Below are positions 36,901 to 50,769 of a stretch of 64,000 nucleotides of DNA, piece after piece. The position numbers and the translations under genes were made by a program. This DNA is from Hygrophila difformis (taxonomy: Eukaryota > Streptophyta > Magnoliopsida > Lamiales > Acanthaceae): NCBI GenBank assembly GCA_030278955.1, contig JAOANR010000001.1:6622874-6686873 (forward strand), written 5' to 3'. The notes under the pieces are model-generated. The model saw nothing but the letters and a program-made list of their open reading frames with translations. It had not been told where the DNA came from and did no database searches. Position 1 is the stretch's first letter; each line of letters opens with the position of its first letter.

Positions 36901-37553
36901 TGAATGCAATTCAATAAAAATGACACGCTTCAAACAAAGTAGCCAACAATCTCCCGTGTCGCCCACATTAATTTCTAACACTCAGATATCAACAACCATA
37001 TAAATAAATAAATAACTAGCAATCAGCCGTCATCATACAGGGAAAACTAATCAAACTCCATGCTTTAAACATTTCAAAACAACATGAGAGGAAATCCAGG
37101 CGAGCTGAAGAACATAAAAACCCACCACATGCTTCCTCGGTATTTAAGAGTATAAGGCCCGCTCTCCAACGCCCTACCAAAATGGCTATGAACCTTGTGC
37201 CTCTCCCTTCCACTCTGATCCAAAAGGGTAAGCTCAAAAAGCGCCCTTACATCGGTACCGTCATTAGCCAACGCAATGAAAAGCGAAACATATGTAGCAT
37301 TGTCTTCCACACTCTTGCCATCAGGATAGAAATAAATCGCCCACAAATACCCACCCACCATAAACGTGTCGGAAGCTATGTACTTCCCAATCCCCATTCC
37401 CTTCGACAAAGAATAGCCCGTGATCTTAAAATCATGAGAACCATTTACGGTCTCAGTAATCGACGTAGAAGTCGTCACCGGCGGGGACGCTGGAGGCGCC
37501 GATGACGACGAGGGTTTCGTTGTCTCTTGGCAAACCCTACCCATTCCCACCAT
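33903..37553 (-). CDS. BPM: BTB/POZ-MATH (BPM) substrate adaptor of CUL3 ubiquitin ligase
   Basis: Four exons join in phase to 410 residues: 37553-37126, 36315-35967, 34619-34343, 34081-33903. After a Ser/Pro/Thr-rich lead, the MATH domain spans about 39-165 ([20 protein letters not shown], then [13 protein letters not shown], then [16 protein letters not shown]). The BTB domain starts near 205 ([20 protein letters not shown], then [15 protein letters not shown]) and is followed by the BACK-like helical end ([19 protein letters not shown], then [14 protein letters not shown]). BPM proteins bring targets such as homeodomain and ERF transcription factors to CUL3 for ubiquitination. I chose the ATG at 37553 because open sequence further upstream begins without an ATG; a second ATG lies three codons later. 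A Stowaway MITE is in intron 2. Paralogue number not assigned. Confidence 0.95.
35250..35508. mobile_element. Stowaway-like MITE in BPM intron 2
   Basis: CTCCCTCCGTTTC at the left and ACACGGAGGGAG at the right, TA on both flanks. The reverse-oriented family landmark (GGAATCTTATTGGATTCGTC) is inside. An (AT)n run follows at 35509-35529. Confidence 0.88.
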
Positions 37554-38785
37554 AGACGCAAACACGAAATTCCTATTAAATTCCGACAAAAATAAACAAG
37601 AATCGAATTGAATTGGGACCTTTGGGGCCAAATCAACGAGGGTTGCGGAGATGTAAAAAAATTGGGGAAATTAGGGTCAGATCTGGGTGGATTTGATCGA
37701 ATTTGGACTGGGAGCAGAATATGGGAGATGGATTACGGGGCTTCCGGGCTTCTAATCGGGGAGATGACGAGGAAATCTCGGGGATTCAATTTCTGTAGAA
37801 AATTTGACGAGAGAAATTCCTCGTATTCTAGGGTTCCGAAGCCTCGACAGAGAGCCGATGGAGCTCTTTGCTGCAGAGGAAAAGAGAGGAGAAATAAAAA
37901 TGCAATGAAATGGGGCGCACCGATTTATAGCAGCGAATTATTGCACGGAGAAATATCAGCCTACGGACACCATAATGAACCGGGCATCGACGGTGCTTAT
38001 TGTGTCGTATAATTTGGTCAATAATGCGCGTCAGAATGCTTTGCAATTTGTAGTAGTAGTATTAATTTGTACTAGTAATTTGTGTTTAGGCACTTTATAA
38101 CGACTATTAATCAATTCACGTGTGGCCCGCACATATTCTTTGACTTTTTTCTTTCTTTTTTTTTTTTTCTTCTTTTCAAAATAGCAAATGAGGAGTGAAC
38201 CCAAATTAAACCATATTATACTCCCTCCGTTTTTTAAAAATTGAAATGGACCCACAATACACGCAGTCAAAATACTCGACGAGACGAATCTAACAAGATC
38301 TCACTTGGCTATATTTTAACTGGTATAACTATGATAAAACTTTAAATCAAAGTGCACGTGTGAATAGTATTAAATTTCCAGACGTTTCAAAATTTTGGCT
38401 ATATTACCATATGAAAGTGTCCAAACACCTTAAGCATCAACAGAGATGACAACAATATTTCCATTCATCAATCTTTGAATCGATTTTCAGTTGAATCCCT
38501 CAGGTTGTAGATGACAACAATCGATTATTGAAAATCTTGTAAAAAGAAAAGCTCTTAATAGTAGAGTTTCCAGAAAAACCTGTGTCCATCCTAGTATTCC
38601 TAACGTGCTTCACAGAGTATCTGTCAGTGCCCCGAAAAGATTTTTCAACAGTGATACATATGTAATCAACACATAACTGGTGACATTTACCAGCAGAACA
38701 ATGAACTCCTTCCATTCTTAACTTCTTCCTGTGTGACAAAAGTAAACCCAGGGCAATTGGAGAAGGGGCCTGGAAATTGTTTGTG
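37554..38785. other. BPM upstream region and EF-Tu 3' flank
   Basis: 37554-38030 is the BPM promoter and 5' UTR side; open frames on its plus strand lack similarity to anything. 38221 to about 38395 is one half of a Stowaway-like MITE: it begins CTCCCTCCGTTTTTT with TA before it and has GACGAATCTAACAAGATCTC inside, but its right terminal repeat is gone. No gene was seen. Confidence 0.5.
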
Positions 38786-42834
<4,049 letters not shown>

Positions 42835-44179
42835 TTCCCCAATCAAATAGCGGCGAAGTATGAGAAACGAGAAATGCTCGACGAAATCGGCGAGAAGAAG
42901 CGCAGAGATTGCACTTTTGGAGGTTCAGGGTTTTAGGCAAAAACCTCCGCTAGGGCTTTTCTGGATCTCCAGCTCAACACCATTACGACATCGTCATGGA
43001 ACGCAAAGATTTTGTCTTGGGCTTTTTAGTCATATCGTGGTCCAAAATCGTATCTAAGCCCAGTAAATTATTAACACGCCATGGTCCAAAATCATATCTA
43101 AGCCCAATTCATTTATTGCGACCGGTTGAGCATCACCATATAATTTTGTTTGATTTGTAAATTTTTTAGGATGTAAATCAAATAAAATTAATATTCATGA
43201 TTGAGTGACCTGAATTGTCAGCAACCTACTTAAACTATCATTTATACCATCCCTAAAAACTTAAATTAATTAGAAAATGCCATAGATACTGAGTTGAGAC
43301 ACGACAGATTGATTCTATAATTTTCTTTTAAAGGGTTGTTAGATGGGAATGAGTAGGGTGTTGGCAACAACACATGTTGTTGTGATACTAGAAACCCCAA
43401 AAATGTTGGTAAGATAAGGAATGATGTGAGCGTCTAAAAAAATGATGTATAGTAACGTGATGCCAAGACCCTCCAAAAATGATGGTAAATTCGGGAATGA
43501 TTTATGCATCTGAAAAAAATGGTGGATAGTGGTTGACAGATGACAATCAAATACTTCATAAATAGCAACATCATTTATTCATGTATACCCCATGCAATTG
43601 TCATACCAGTATATTGGTGTTAGAGCTATCATATATACAAGATTCTCCCACACAAACAAGTGAACAAATCAATGACTATTGAGGAAAGCAATGGAATGGA
43701 ATCAGATTCTAAAATAAACACAACATTGGCTGTTTGCATTCTGCACACATAATTTCATTGAGCTTTCCATACTAATTACTACTTGCTAGCTTATTAGCCA
43801 TACATTTATTTATTGGGACTGGGGAAGAATAATTCTTGTGCAGGTGAGTGCCTGATTAATTTTAATTTAGTTCTCCATCGATCCGGCTAATTAAGACCAC
43901 TCATGTATGTATTAAATTTTAAATTATACTTCTGTATGCGTATTCTAATTTTATCATTATTAAGTGCTTAAATTTAGATAAGATTTTGGGTTTAAACTTC
44001 TTAGTAATCATTAATTTGTACTCCATACATTATTATATATAAATGATGTACATGATAGATGAATTTGAAATGTTCATCTCCTTTAAAATTAAGGTAATGA
44101 AAAAATTGTTTATCACAAGGATAAAGTCGACACATTTTCAAAATTATACCAACACATATATTAAGTTCCATCTACTGTA
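42835..44179. other. gene-poor spacer upstream of EF-Tu
   Basis: Begins with the EF-Tu promoter side. At 43370-43540 a segment of about 95 bp (CCAAAAATG.TGGTAA, then GGAATGAT) is present twice in diverged form. The rest is AT-rich with no gene recognised. Confidence 0.4.
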
Positions 44180-44925
44180 TTACCAAAGAATAGAATAGGA
44201 TAAAGGGCCTCGAATTATATTGATCGCGTGAAGATAAAGATGTAAGAAAATGGACAGTTTTGATTCAGCAATACAGAAACGTCGAGTCGAGTTTGGAACT
44301 CTTCCTGCAAGACGTTTATGCCCCGGTAGTGCTCCGGCGGTGGCAGAACGTCCCCAAAGGTAAAACGACGAACGTCTCAACGTGGCAGCACCGCGAACGT
44401 CGACGACCGGCGAACAGAGCAGAGAGCTGAGGGAGTCAGGAGGAGAGAGTATGTGTATACAGAAAAGAATGTGGAGAAGATGTGTACTTCCTAAGCCTGA
44501 CGATGCTGCCATTTATAGGCGTTGGACGAGACGAAACCGCCGACGAGTATTGATGGGGCGGTTTCAGCTCGAATTCAAAAGTTTTCAACAGCTGAATTCA
44601 AATGGTTTTCAACAACTGTTGAAATCAAAGTGGGCTTCAACGACTGGGCTGCTTGGCATGGGCCCGACAAATAAATTTTGTCTAAAAAATTAGACAGGCC
44701 CAAAGCCCACCCAAAGCCCAATTACCAATATCCAAGTCCAAGTCCAAGTCCGCGGGCGACGGCGGCGGCGCGGCTCGGGACGGGACGCGCGCGTGTGAGC
44801 TTCCCCCGCGCTTGACCAACCTGCATTAGTTTAATTGATTCTAACACGCAGAACAATATAAACTAATTCAACTCCCACTGTTTAAGCAATGTGGGACGCG
44901 CCACCTTTAACCACTCTTTAACAAC
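44180..44925 (-). mobile_element. candidate solo LTR (minus orientation)
   Basis: On the minus strand the stretch starts TGTTAAAGAGTGGTTAAAGG followed by TCCCACATTG, a common way for plant LTRs to begin. It has a GC-rich island at 44740-44815, GGGCCCA words, a TATA-like CCTATAAATGG near 44508-44518 and a pyrimidine-rich leader after it. I could not define its 3' end or a target duplication. A small ATG frame at 44512-44180 starts at the TATA-like box and has no recognisable domain. Confidence 0.35.
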
Positions 44926-45811
44926 CATTCAAACAAATGCTATCCGCACTCAATGACCCACTTCGACCACTTATTTCTCACTCACCCGACAATGGTTTTG
45001 AGAAAATAAATACACTACGACAATCTACGCGAAATATAGAATTCGTATACGCTATTTAATTAACCAAATTAAATATCGTCGTTACGCAAAAAGGAGCTCA
45101 AAACCCTTTTTTTCCAACAAAAGATTAGGACAACCGCGAATGTTGGTGATAACAAATCGTCTATTTCCATTATTATTAGTAAAGTAATAGTAGAAATATA
45201 TGTAAATGAACTTGTAAAATCAAATAAAAAGATAAGGGTAGACGACAGTGGTGTGATACTCGATTGTTGTGTTAGGAAATCGTTTGGGTGCTGGCACATT
45301 CAAAAGTGATGAATATGTTTATATAAAATGATGTTTGAGTATAAAAAAGTGATGGATGAAGGTTACGAACAAAAAACTAATAAAAAAAACGAACTACCAT
45401 CTATATATCACTTTATAAGATTTATACATCACTTTACAAGGGCTACACATCATATTTAGCGCTGCCTGCACCTGCTGGCAATTGTTATGCCATTACAGAA
45501 ACCGGATTGGTTATGTTATATCCGTTGTTGAATTTCAAGAGTATTGAATATTTCAACAATCCAGCCATGCTGTTATGTCACTAATGACGAGCTTTTATCA
45601 CGAGTAATTAATGCCTCTTTCATAATTTTGTTCGATTATTATATTATTACCACTTGAAGAACAGTCTCCATCACTATATAGAGCCATGTATATACATCGT
45701 TGTAGACCGGACCCAAGTTCTATTTTGTTTTCCTTCAATCCTTTACCAATATATTAAAAAATAAAATTTTAAAAAAAATAATAACATGGCTGTTTCTCTC
45801 TCTCCCCCTCC
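44926..45811. other. AT-rich spacer
   Basis: No gene, RNA or defined repeat recognised. Confidence 0.4.
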
Positions 45812-45990
45812 TTTTTTTTTTTTTTTTTTTTTTTACTTATCAACCTATATGAGTGATGTGAGATATACCACACAATTACAAAAGACAAAAGGAATAGATA
45901 GGAAGCCGGGTGAGAATCGAACCCTCATTATAAAGGTTAAGAGTCAGAAAATTTGACCAATTGGGTCAAAGTCTTTATCCCCTCCCCTCT
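45812..45990 (-). mobile_element. probable SINE with poly(A) and box-B-like motif
   Basis: On the minus strand GGGTTCGATTCTCACCC resembles an RNA polymerase III B box. It is followed by about 90 bases and a poly(A) tail (T-run at 45811-45834). A clear A box and a target duplication were not found. Confidence 0.4.
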
Positions 45991-48518
45991 TCCTTTAAAC
46001 TTATGCTTCTTTTAAAAAATCCTTTTTTATTTTGACATATTTGGATTGAGAAATTAAAATGTCAAATAGAAGGCTCACGTCTAAATCAATTAGTGATAAA
46101 TAACTTTATATAAACCCATTGGAAAACCAAATCATATCCCATATGAGATCTTAATTAACAGTAAACACACATCAAATATATTTCATTTGACAACCAAGAA
46201 TTTAAGTTTTAACTAATCTGCTCCCCACTTTCCTCCTCATAACTCATACTAAGTACTAAGTCAAGAGAAAGCAACGGTCACACTGGATAAAAATTATATA
46301 AATAAAACTCTATATTATATACTCAACTAAACTAAGAAAAATCTATTACTATTTTATAAAGTACTCTAGATACCACACGTAAGATCACAAAATAAAACTA
46401 GCTCAAATGGGAAACAGATTCTAGCCAAATAATTGTATCGATATAGGACCAAATAATTTTGGGCCCAATGGCACACCACTACTCACAACTTCCACAAACA
46501 TTGAAAATGGCAACAGAAATGAAAAATACATCAGAAGCTGATATAAATTTGTAAAAAGAATAGAATAATTCAATAGTGTAACCAATTCCTATTTATGAGT
46601 TTGGTTGGGGAAGTAACTTTAGTGGTCAAGTTTCCCAATCCGACGTCCTATCCCTCCAATTTATTTTCTTTTATAATTTGTGTGACATAAGCTCCCAACA
46701 CCCCTTTTTCTCAGCCTTCGGTGGCTACTCAAAAAAAGAATCCTATTTATGATTACCATTTATTTCCGGTGTCGATCGGCCAGTTTCCTAACTATAGAAA
46801 GTTTAAGTTCCAAATCATATTTAATCAGTAATAATAGATTTATCATATTATTATTAAAGAATAAAAGCCGGAAGAAAAGTGAATTTCGAATCTGAATGTC
46901 GAAGACTTATAATCATTAGACCAAACCAATATCTATATATTTTTTTGAAAGAGCAGAACCCAGATAAATCAATATCTATATTAATATAATACTACACTAT
47001 AATTTTGGAGACATCTGTATAGTTGTACATGTGGAAATTTGAGGAATTTCAAATTAATAGGAGCTTGATTTTGATAAAAAGGCAATAAAGAATTCCACCT
47101 CTTGTATATGTCCTTTCAGTGTTGTGCTTCTTAGGGTACCTAAAATTTGACATTTCCATTTTTTTTTTCCTTGTTTGTATTCCATTTATTTAGTTAAGGT
47201 CAATGAAGCCTCACTATCAAATGACTGATGTATGCAAAATTAATTAATGTTGCATATAAAAATATTTGACCCCAAAAAAAGCAAAATATTGTGAATAATC
47301 AATGTGGGCCTTTTTTATGCTTTAACCAAATAGATCAAGAGGGCCTTCTGTTTCTGTCTTGGTTCTTCGTCTCCTTTCTGCTCTGCAAAGGACATACTTC
47401 ATCAGTTTTAATTTGTTTTTTACGGGCCCACCTGTGACGCGGTTCAATGTACATTTTAAATCATCAATAAATCAAGTTTGGTATATGTAAAAATTCTAAA
47501 AGTTCCATATTTAAAAACTACATGATGAGACGAATCTAACTAGATCCCATTTGACTATACTTTAGCTTGTATATTATGATAAAACTTTAAGTAAAAGTCT
47601 TTGTGTGAATAGTAACAACTTATTGAATGTAAGAAACTTTCAAGAACGGATGAAGTATTTTTCTTCCCAAAAAGCAGTCAAATTTAATTTAATCTTCCCA
47701 CGAGAAATTCATGAAAATATAAATAAATAGTATACATATAGAATTAGTATAATAAGCCATATCTCCCGTGAAGCACTGCAACAAAAACTCATGGGATTTT
47801 TCAGTTTTCTCAGTCTAAAAGTGACCCCCTTTTGCCCTTTGATTTTCTAGATTAGTCCATTATTTAATTTAGGTTTTATTTAATCATTTCAAGTTTCAAA
47901 TTGAGAAAAAAAAAATACAAGTAAACAATTAGGTTATATCTCAAATTTGGTATATATAATTGTCACATCTATCATGAAACGCCATGTGGAGTGTTAATAT
48001 TCCAAGTTAGATATGTGATTAGCACTCGATGCCAACTTACCCATTGTTATAATATTAATAAAAAAAAAATACTACTTCATTTTTTTCCATTTCCATATAT
48101 AGAAACTTATGTGTCATAAAAATAAAAAATGTGTGTTTATTTTTTGTTTCTTTTTATGTAAAAAATAAATAAATACTAAATTGGAAGGTAATGTAAAAGA
48201 GGTTTCTGTCACAATCATAGGGATTGGAATTTTCAGATATTTGCTTTCATTTTTTTTCAATTTTGGAGTAATATTGTGAGAGGAAAAATAATGGGTTAGG
48301 TGTTAAAGGACTTAAAAAAGTGGTGACGATTATTTATTAAAGAAAAAGTGCAGTACATTACATGCTTTCTTTGGTCATCATGCCTGCTTTTATACATGCC
48401 TATTTTTCACTATTTAAAATAATTATCGTGTCAGGTATGGAAAAGTGCCTCTGTTTTTTTTTGTTGTTTTGTTTTGTTTTTTTTTTCATCTAAAAAAATA
48501 AAATTAAAATGTCAACTA
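45991..48518. other. AT-rich spacer with repeat remnants
   Basis: 47400-47657 is a degenerate copy of the Stowaway family (GACGAATCTAACTAGATCCC, ending AACGGATGAAGTA). 46600-46740 shares TTATAATTTGTRTGAC with 54570-54625, suggesting a dispersed short repeat. No gene was seen. Confidence 0.4.
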
Positions 48519-48778
48519 CTCCGTCTTTTTTTTTTAAATGTTAATATTTGCATAGTAAATACTATTCATTGAGTAACTTTGATTCGACTTTTTAACACAG
48601 TTATATAAGATAAAACATAGTCAAATGAGACCTTGTTAGATTCATCTAATAACGTAGTTTTATAATATTAAAGTTTTATAATTTTTTATTTTATAAAATT
48701 TGAGATATTACTTTTTAAAAATATATATTAAATTGCGTAAAAATAATGAATGTTAATATTTTTTAAATACGGAGTAAG
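48519..48778. mobile_element. Stowaway-like MITE
   Basis: CTCCGTC at the left end and ATACGGAGTAAG at the right, flanked by TA. The internal landmark is in reverse orientation (GACCTTGTTAGATTCATC). Confidence 0.75.
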
Positions 48779-48860
48779 TATATTGTAGTAATGGAGTCAC
48801 ATTGATACTGTCATTACCAAAGACTGATGCCATTGCCATTGAGTTATTAATAGCCTATTT

Positions 48861-49036
48861 TTTAGGTGAATACTAGGGTATCCCCAGGCCACATTGGGCC
48901 CAAGACTAATCCCTCGAGGATCTGCAAGGGCAATTAAGGGCGCCTCTCCCAAAGCAGTTTTTGCATACACAAGGCTCGAACCTGAGACCTTGTTTAAGCG
49001 ACTAGAGCCCCATCCACTCAAGCCAACTGCCGTTGG
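48861..49036 (-). mobile_element. tRNA-derived SINE with perfect 16-bp target duplication
   Basis: The minus strand starts CCAACGGCAGTTGGCTTGAG. It has an A-box-like TTGGCTTGAGTGG, a B box AGGTTCGAGCC about 40 bases on, and a short A-rich 3' end after TATTCACCT. TATTAATAGCCTATTT is present on both flanks (48845-48860 and 49037-49052) without mismatch. Length is about 176 bp and there is no coding capacity. Confidence 0.92.
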
Positions 49037-49052
49037 TATTAATAGCCTATTT

Positions 49053-50244
49053 GTTTGGGCTTTTTTTTATAAAAAAATAATAATTCGAAGTCACTTTAAA
49101 AAAGAGAGAGAATATGAGAGTAAGAAAATTCAGAAGCAAAAATAGCCAACTAGTTCTTTAAATTGATAGTATTATAAGTTGCAAAACATGTTTAGATCAA
49201 TTGTGGGTAAAATGACTTTTCATATATTAAAATTACTAAATGGATATCACTCTTATAAGAATGTTTGCAATTTAGTTTATTTTCTTGTTAGATAGGTATA
49301 TTTTTATATTTTTTTATTTTTAAAATGACTTCTCATTTTCTGGAAATAACCACCGACAAGGTGTTTTATTCCGAATTTTGACTTCTCGTGCTTTTTTTTT
49401 TTAAAAAAAAAGATCCAAACAAATAGGTAAAAAAAATTAAAAATAAATTTTGGGTGAAGAAAATCAAAAGAAACAAACAAAAAAGTTAAAACAAACCGGC
49501 TCTAAATCTTATTTATTAATTTAATTTATAAATCAGGAATGGAAATACCACTCTTTACGAGAGAAAATTGAAATAAAATAACTCAGTACAAAGTTTATTC
49601 ATTTAATCAATGTTTTCGATTGTGCTTCACTTTTGTATATTCTTTGTTGCAATTATTCCATGTCTGATTTAAAGCCAAGTATTTTTACAACCTTTATTTA
49701 CGTTTGGAGAGCATCTGAACCCTTTATTTTGCACATTTTATTCTTTATTTTATAATAAAATTCAAAACTTAATTTAATCGATTTTGGGGGTTAAATATAC
49801 ATGGCAATGAAGAAGCCACTTGTATGACCCAACACAAGATTGCTTTTTTATCACCTAAAAGTGTGCCAAAAAGAGAGGTGATGCCTGAAGCTCAAATTGG
49901 CCATCAAATGAATTTGAAGGGTAGTGCTGCATTCCTCTCAACAACGAATCTTTAATATGGACCATTGGATTTTATGCTCCAAAGGGAATATAGTAGTAGT
50001 ATATGTAATAATAATAATAATAATAAAGTTGCTAAAAAGACAAGGCATTGGATAAACAAGAATCACTATCCAAACACTGATCCCACATTAAATTGTGTGA
50101 CAAAATATTGTTTGGATTCTTCCAACCTTTCCTGGCAAGCTTAACTTCACCTTTACACCCAAAATACAATGTTTCGAGTTTAAAGAGTTATATATATCAA
50201 GTCTTATTGTCTGAATGGACTAATAAGTTTTACTAATTAATTTT
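49053..50244. other. AT-rich spacer
   Basis: No gene recognised. An (ATA)n microsatellite lies at about 50008-50025. Confidence 0.4.
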
Positions 50245-50661
50245 TCTCTACAAATTATAATTTTTGACAGCTACAACTACTTGTACCGAATACTTATGCA
50301 AAAACTGATAGCTACAGCTCCCAACAGCTACAGCTCGCAGCTACAGCTCAACATGCAGAACGGACCCTAAATGGGCATCAAGTATATTAAACTTATTCAA
50401 ACATACTTAGGGGTTGTTCTGCACGCAGCTTTTGGTAGCTTTTGAGAGCTTTTAGTAGCTTTAGCTTTTATTTCAAAACAAAAGCATCGTTCTGTACACT
50501 AGCTTTTGGGAGCTTTCGAAAGCTACTTTCCAAATTTAATTAATTTGTCTCTTCAAATTATAATTTTTGAAAGCTACAACTACTTGTACCGAACACTTAT
50601 ACAAAAACTAATAGCTACAGCTCCCAACAGCTACAGCTCGACGTTCAGAACAGACCCTTAT
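50245..50661. mobile_element. hAT-like MITE plus a partial copy of the same family
   Basis: A full element spans about 50408-50661, with ends TAGGGGTTGTTCTGCACG and CGTTCAGAACAGACCCTTA forming imperfect terminal repeats. It has many AGCTACAGCT / AGCTTTTGGTAGCT subterminal words. 50245-50371 is a second copy of the right half, ending CAGAACGGACCCTA. Target duplications were not resolved. Confidence 0.65.
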
Positions 50662-50769
50662 TTCATAGTATATAGTATTAAGTAGTAACAAATAACTATT
50701 GAAGCTCGGCAATATTAGAAATTAAAAAAGAGAGAGAAGGAAAGAAAGATGGTTAATGCACTTTACGAG

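Noticed and set aside
37554..37631. longer BPM N-terminus from 37631
   Set aside because: The first codon there is TTG, not ATG; the first in-frame ATG is at 37553.
37608..38012. 134-codon plus-strand ORF upstream of BPM
   Set aside because: No similarity and no ATG at its start; lies in the BPM promoter and 5' UTR region.
45900..45990. possible tRNA gene on the minus strand
   Set aside because: Has a B-box-like TTCGATTC but no cloverleaf acceptor pairing or clear A box; poly(A) fits a SINE better.
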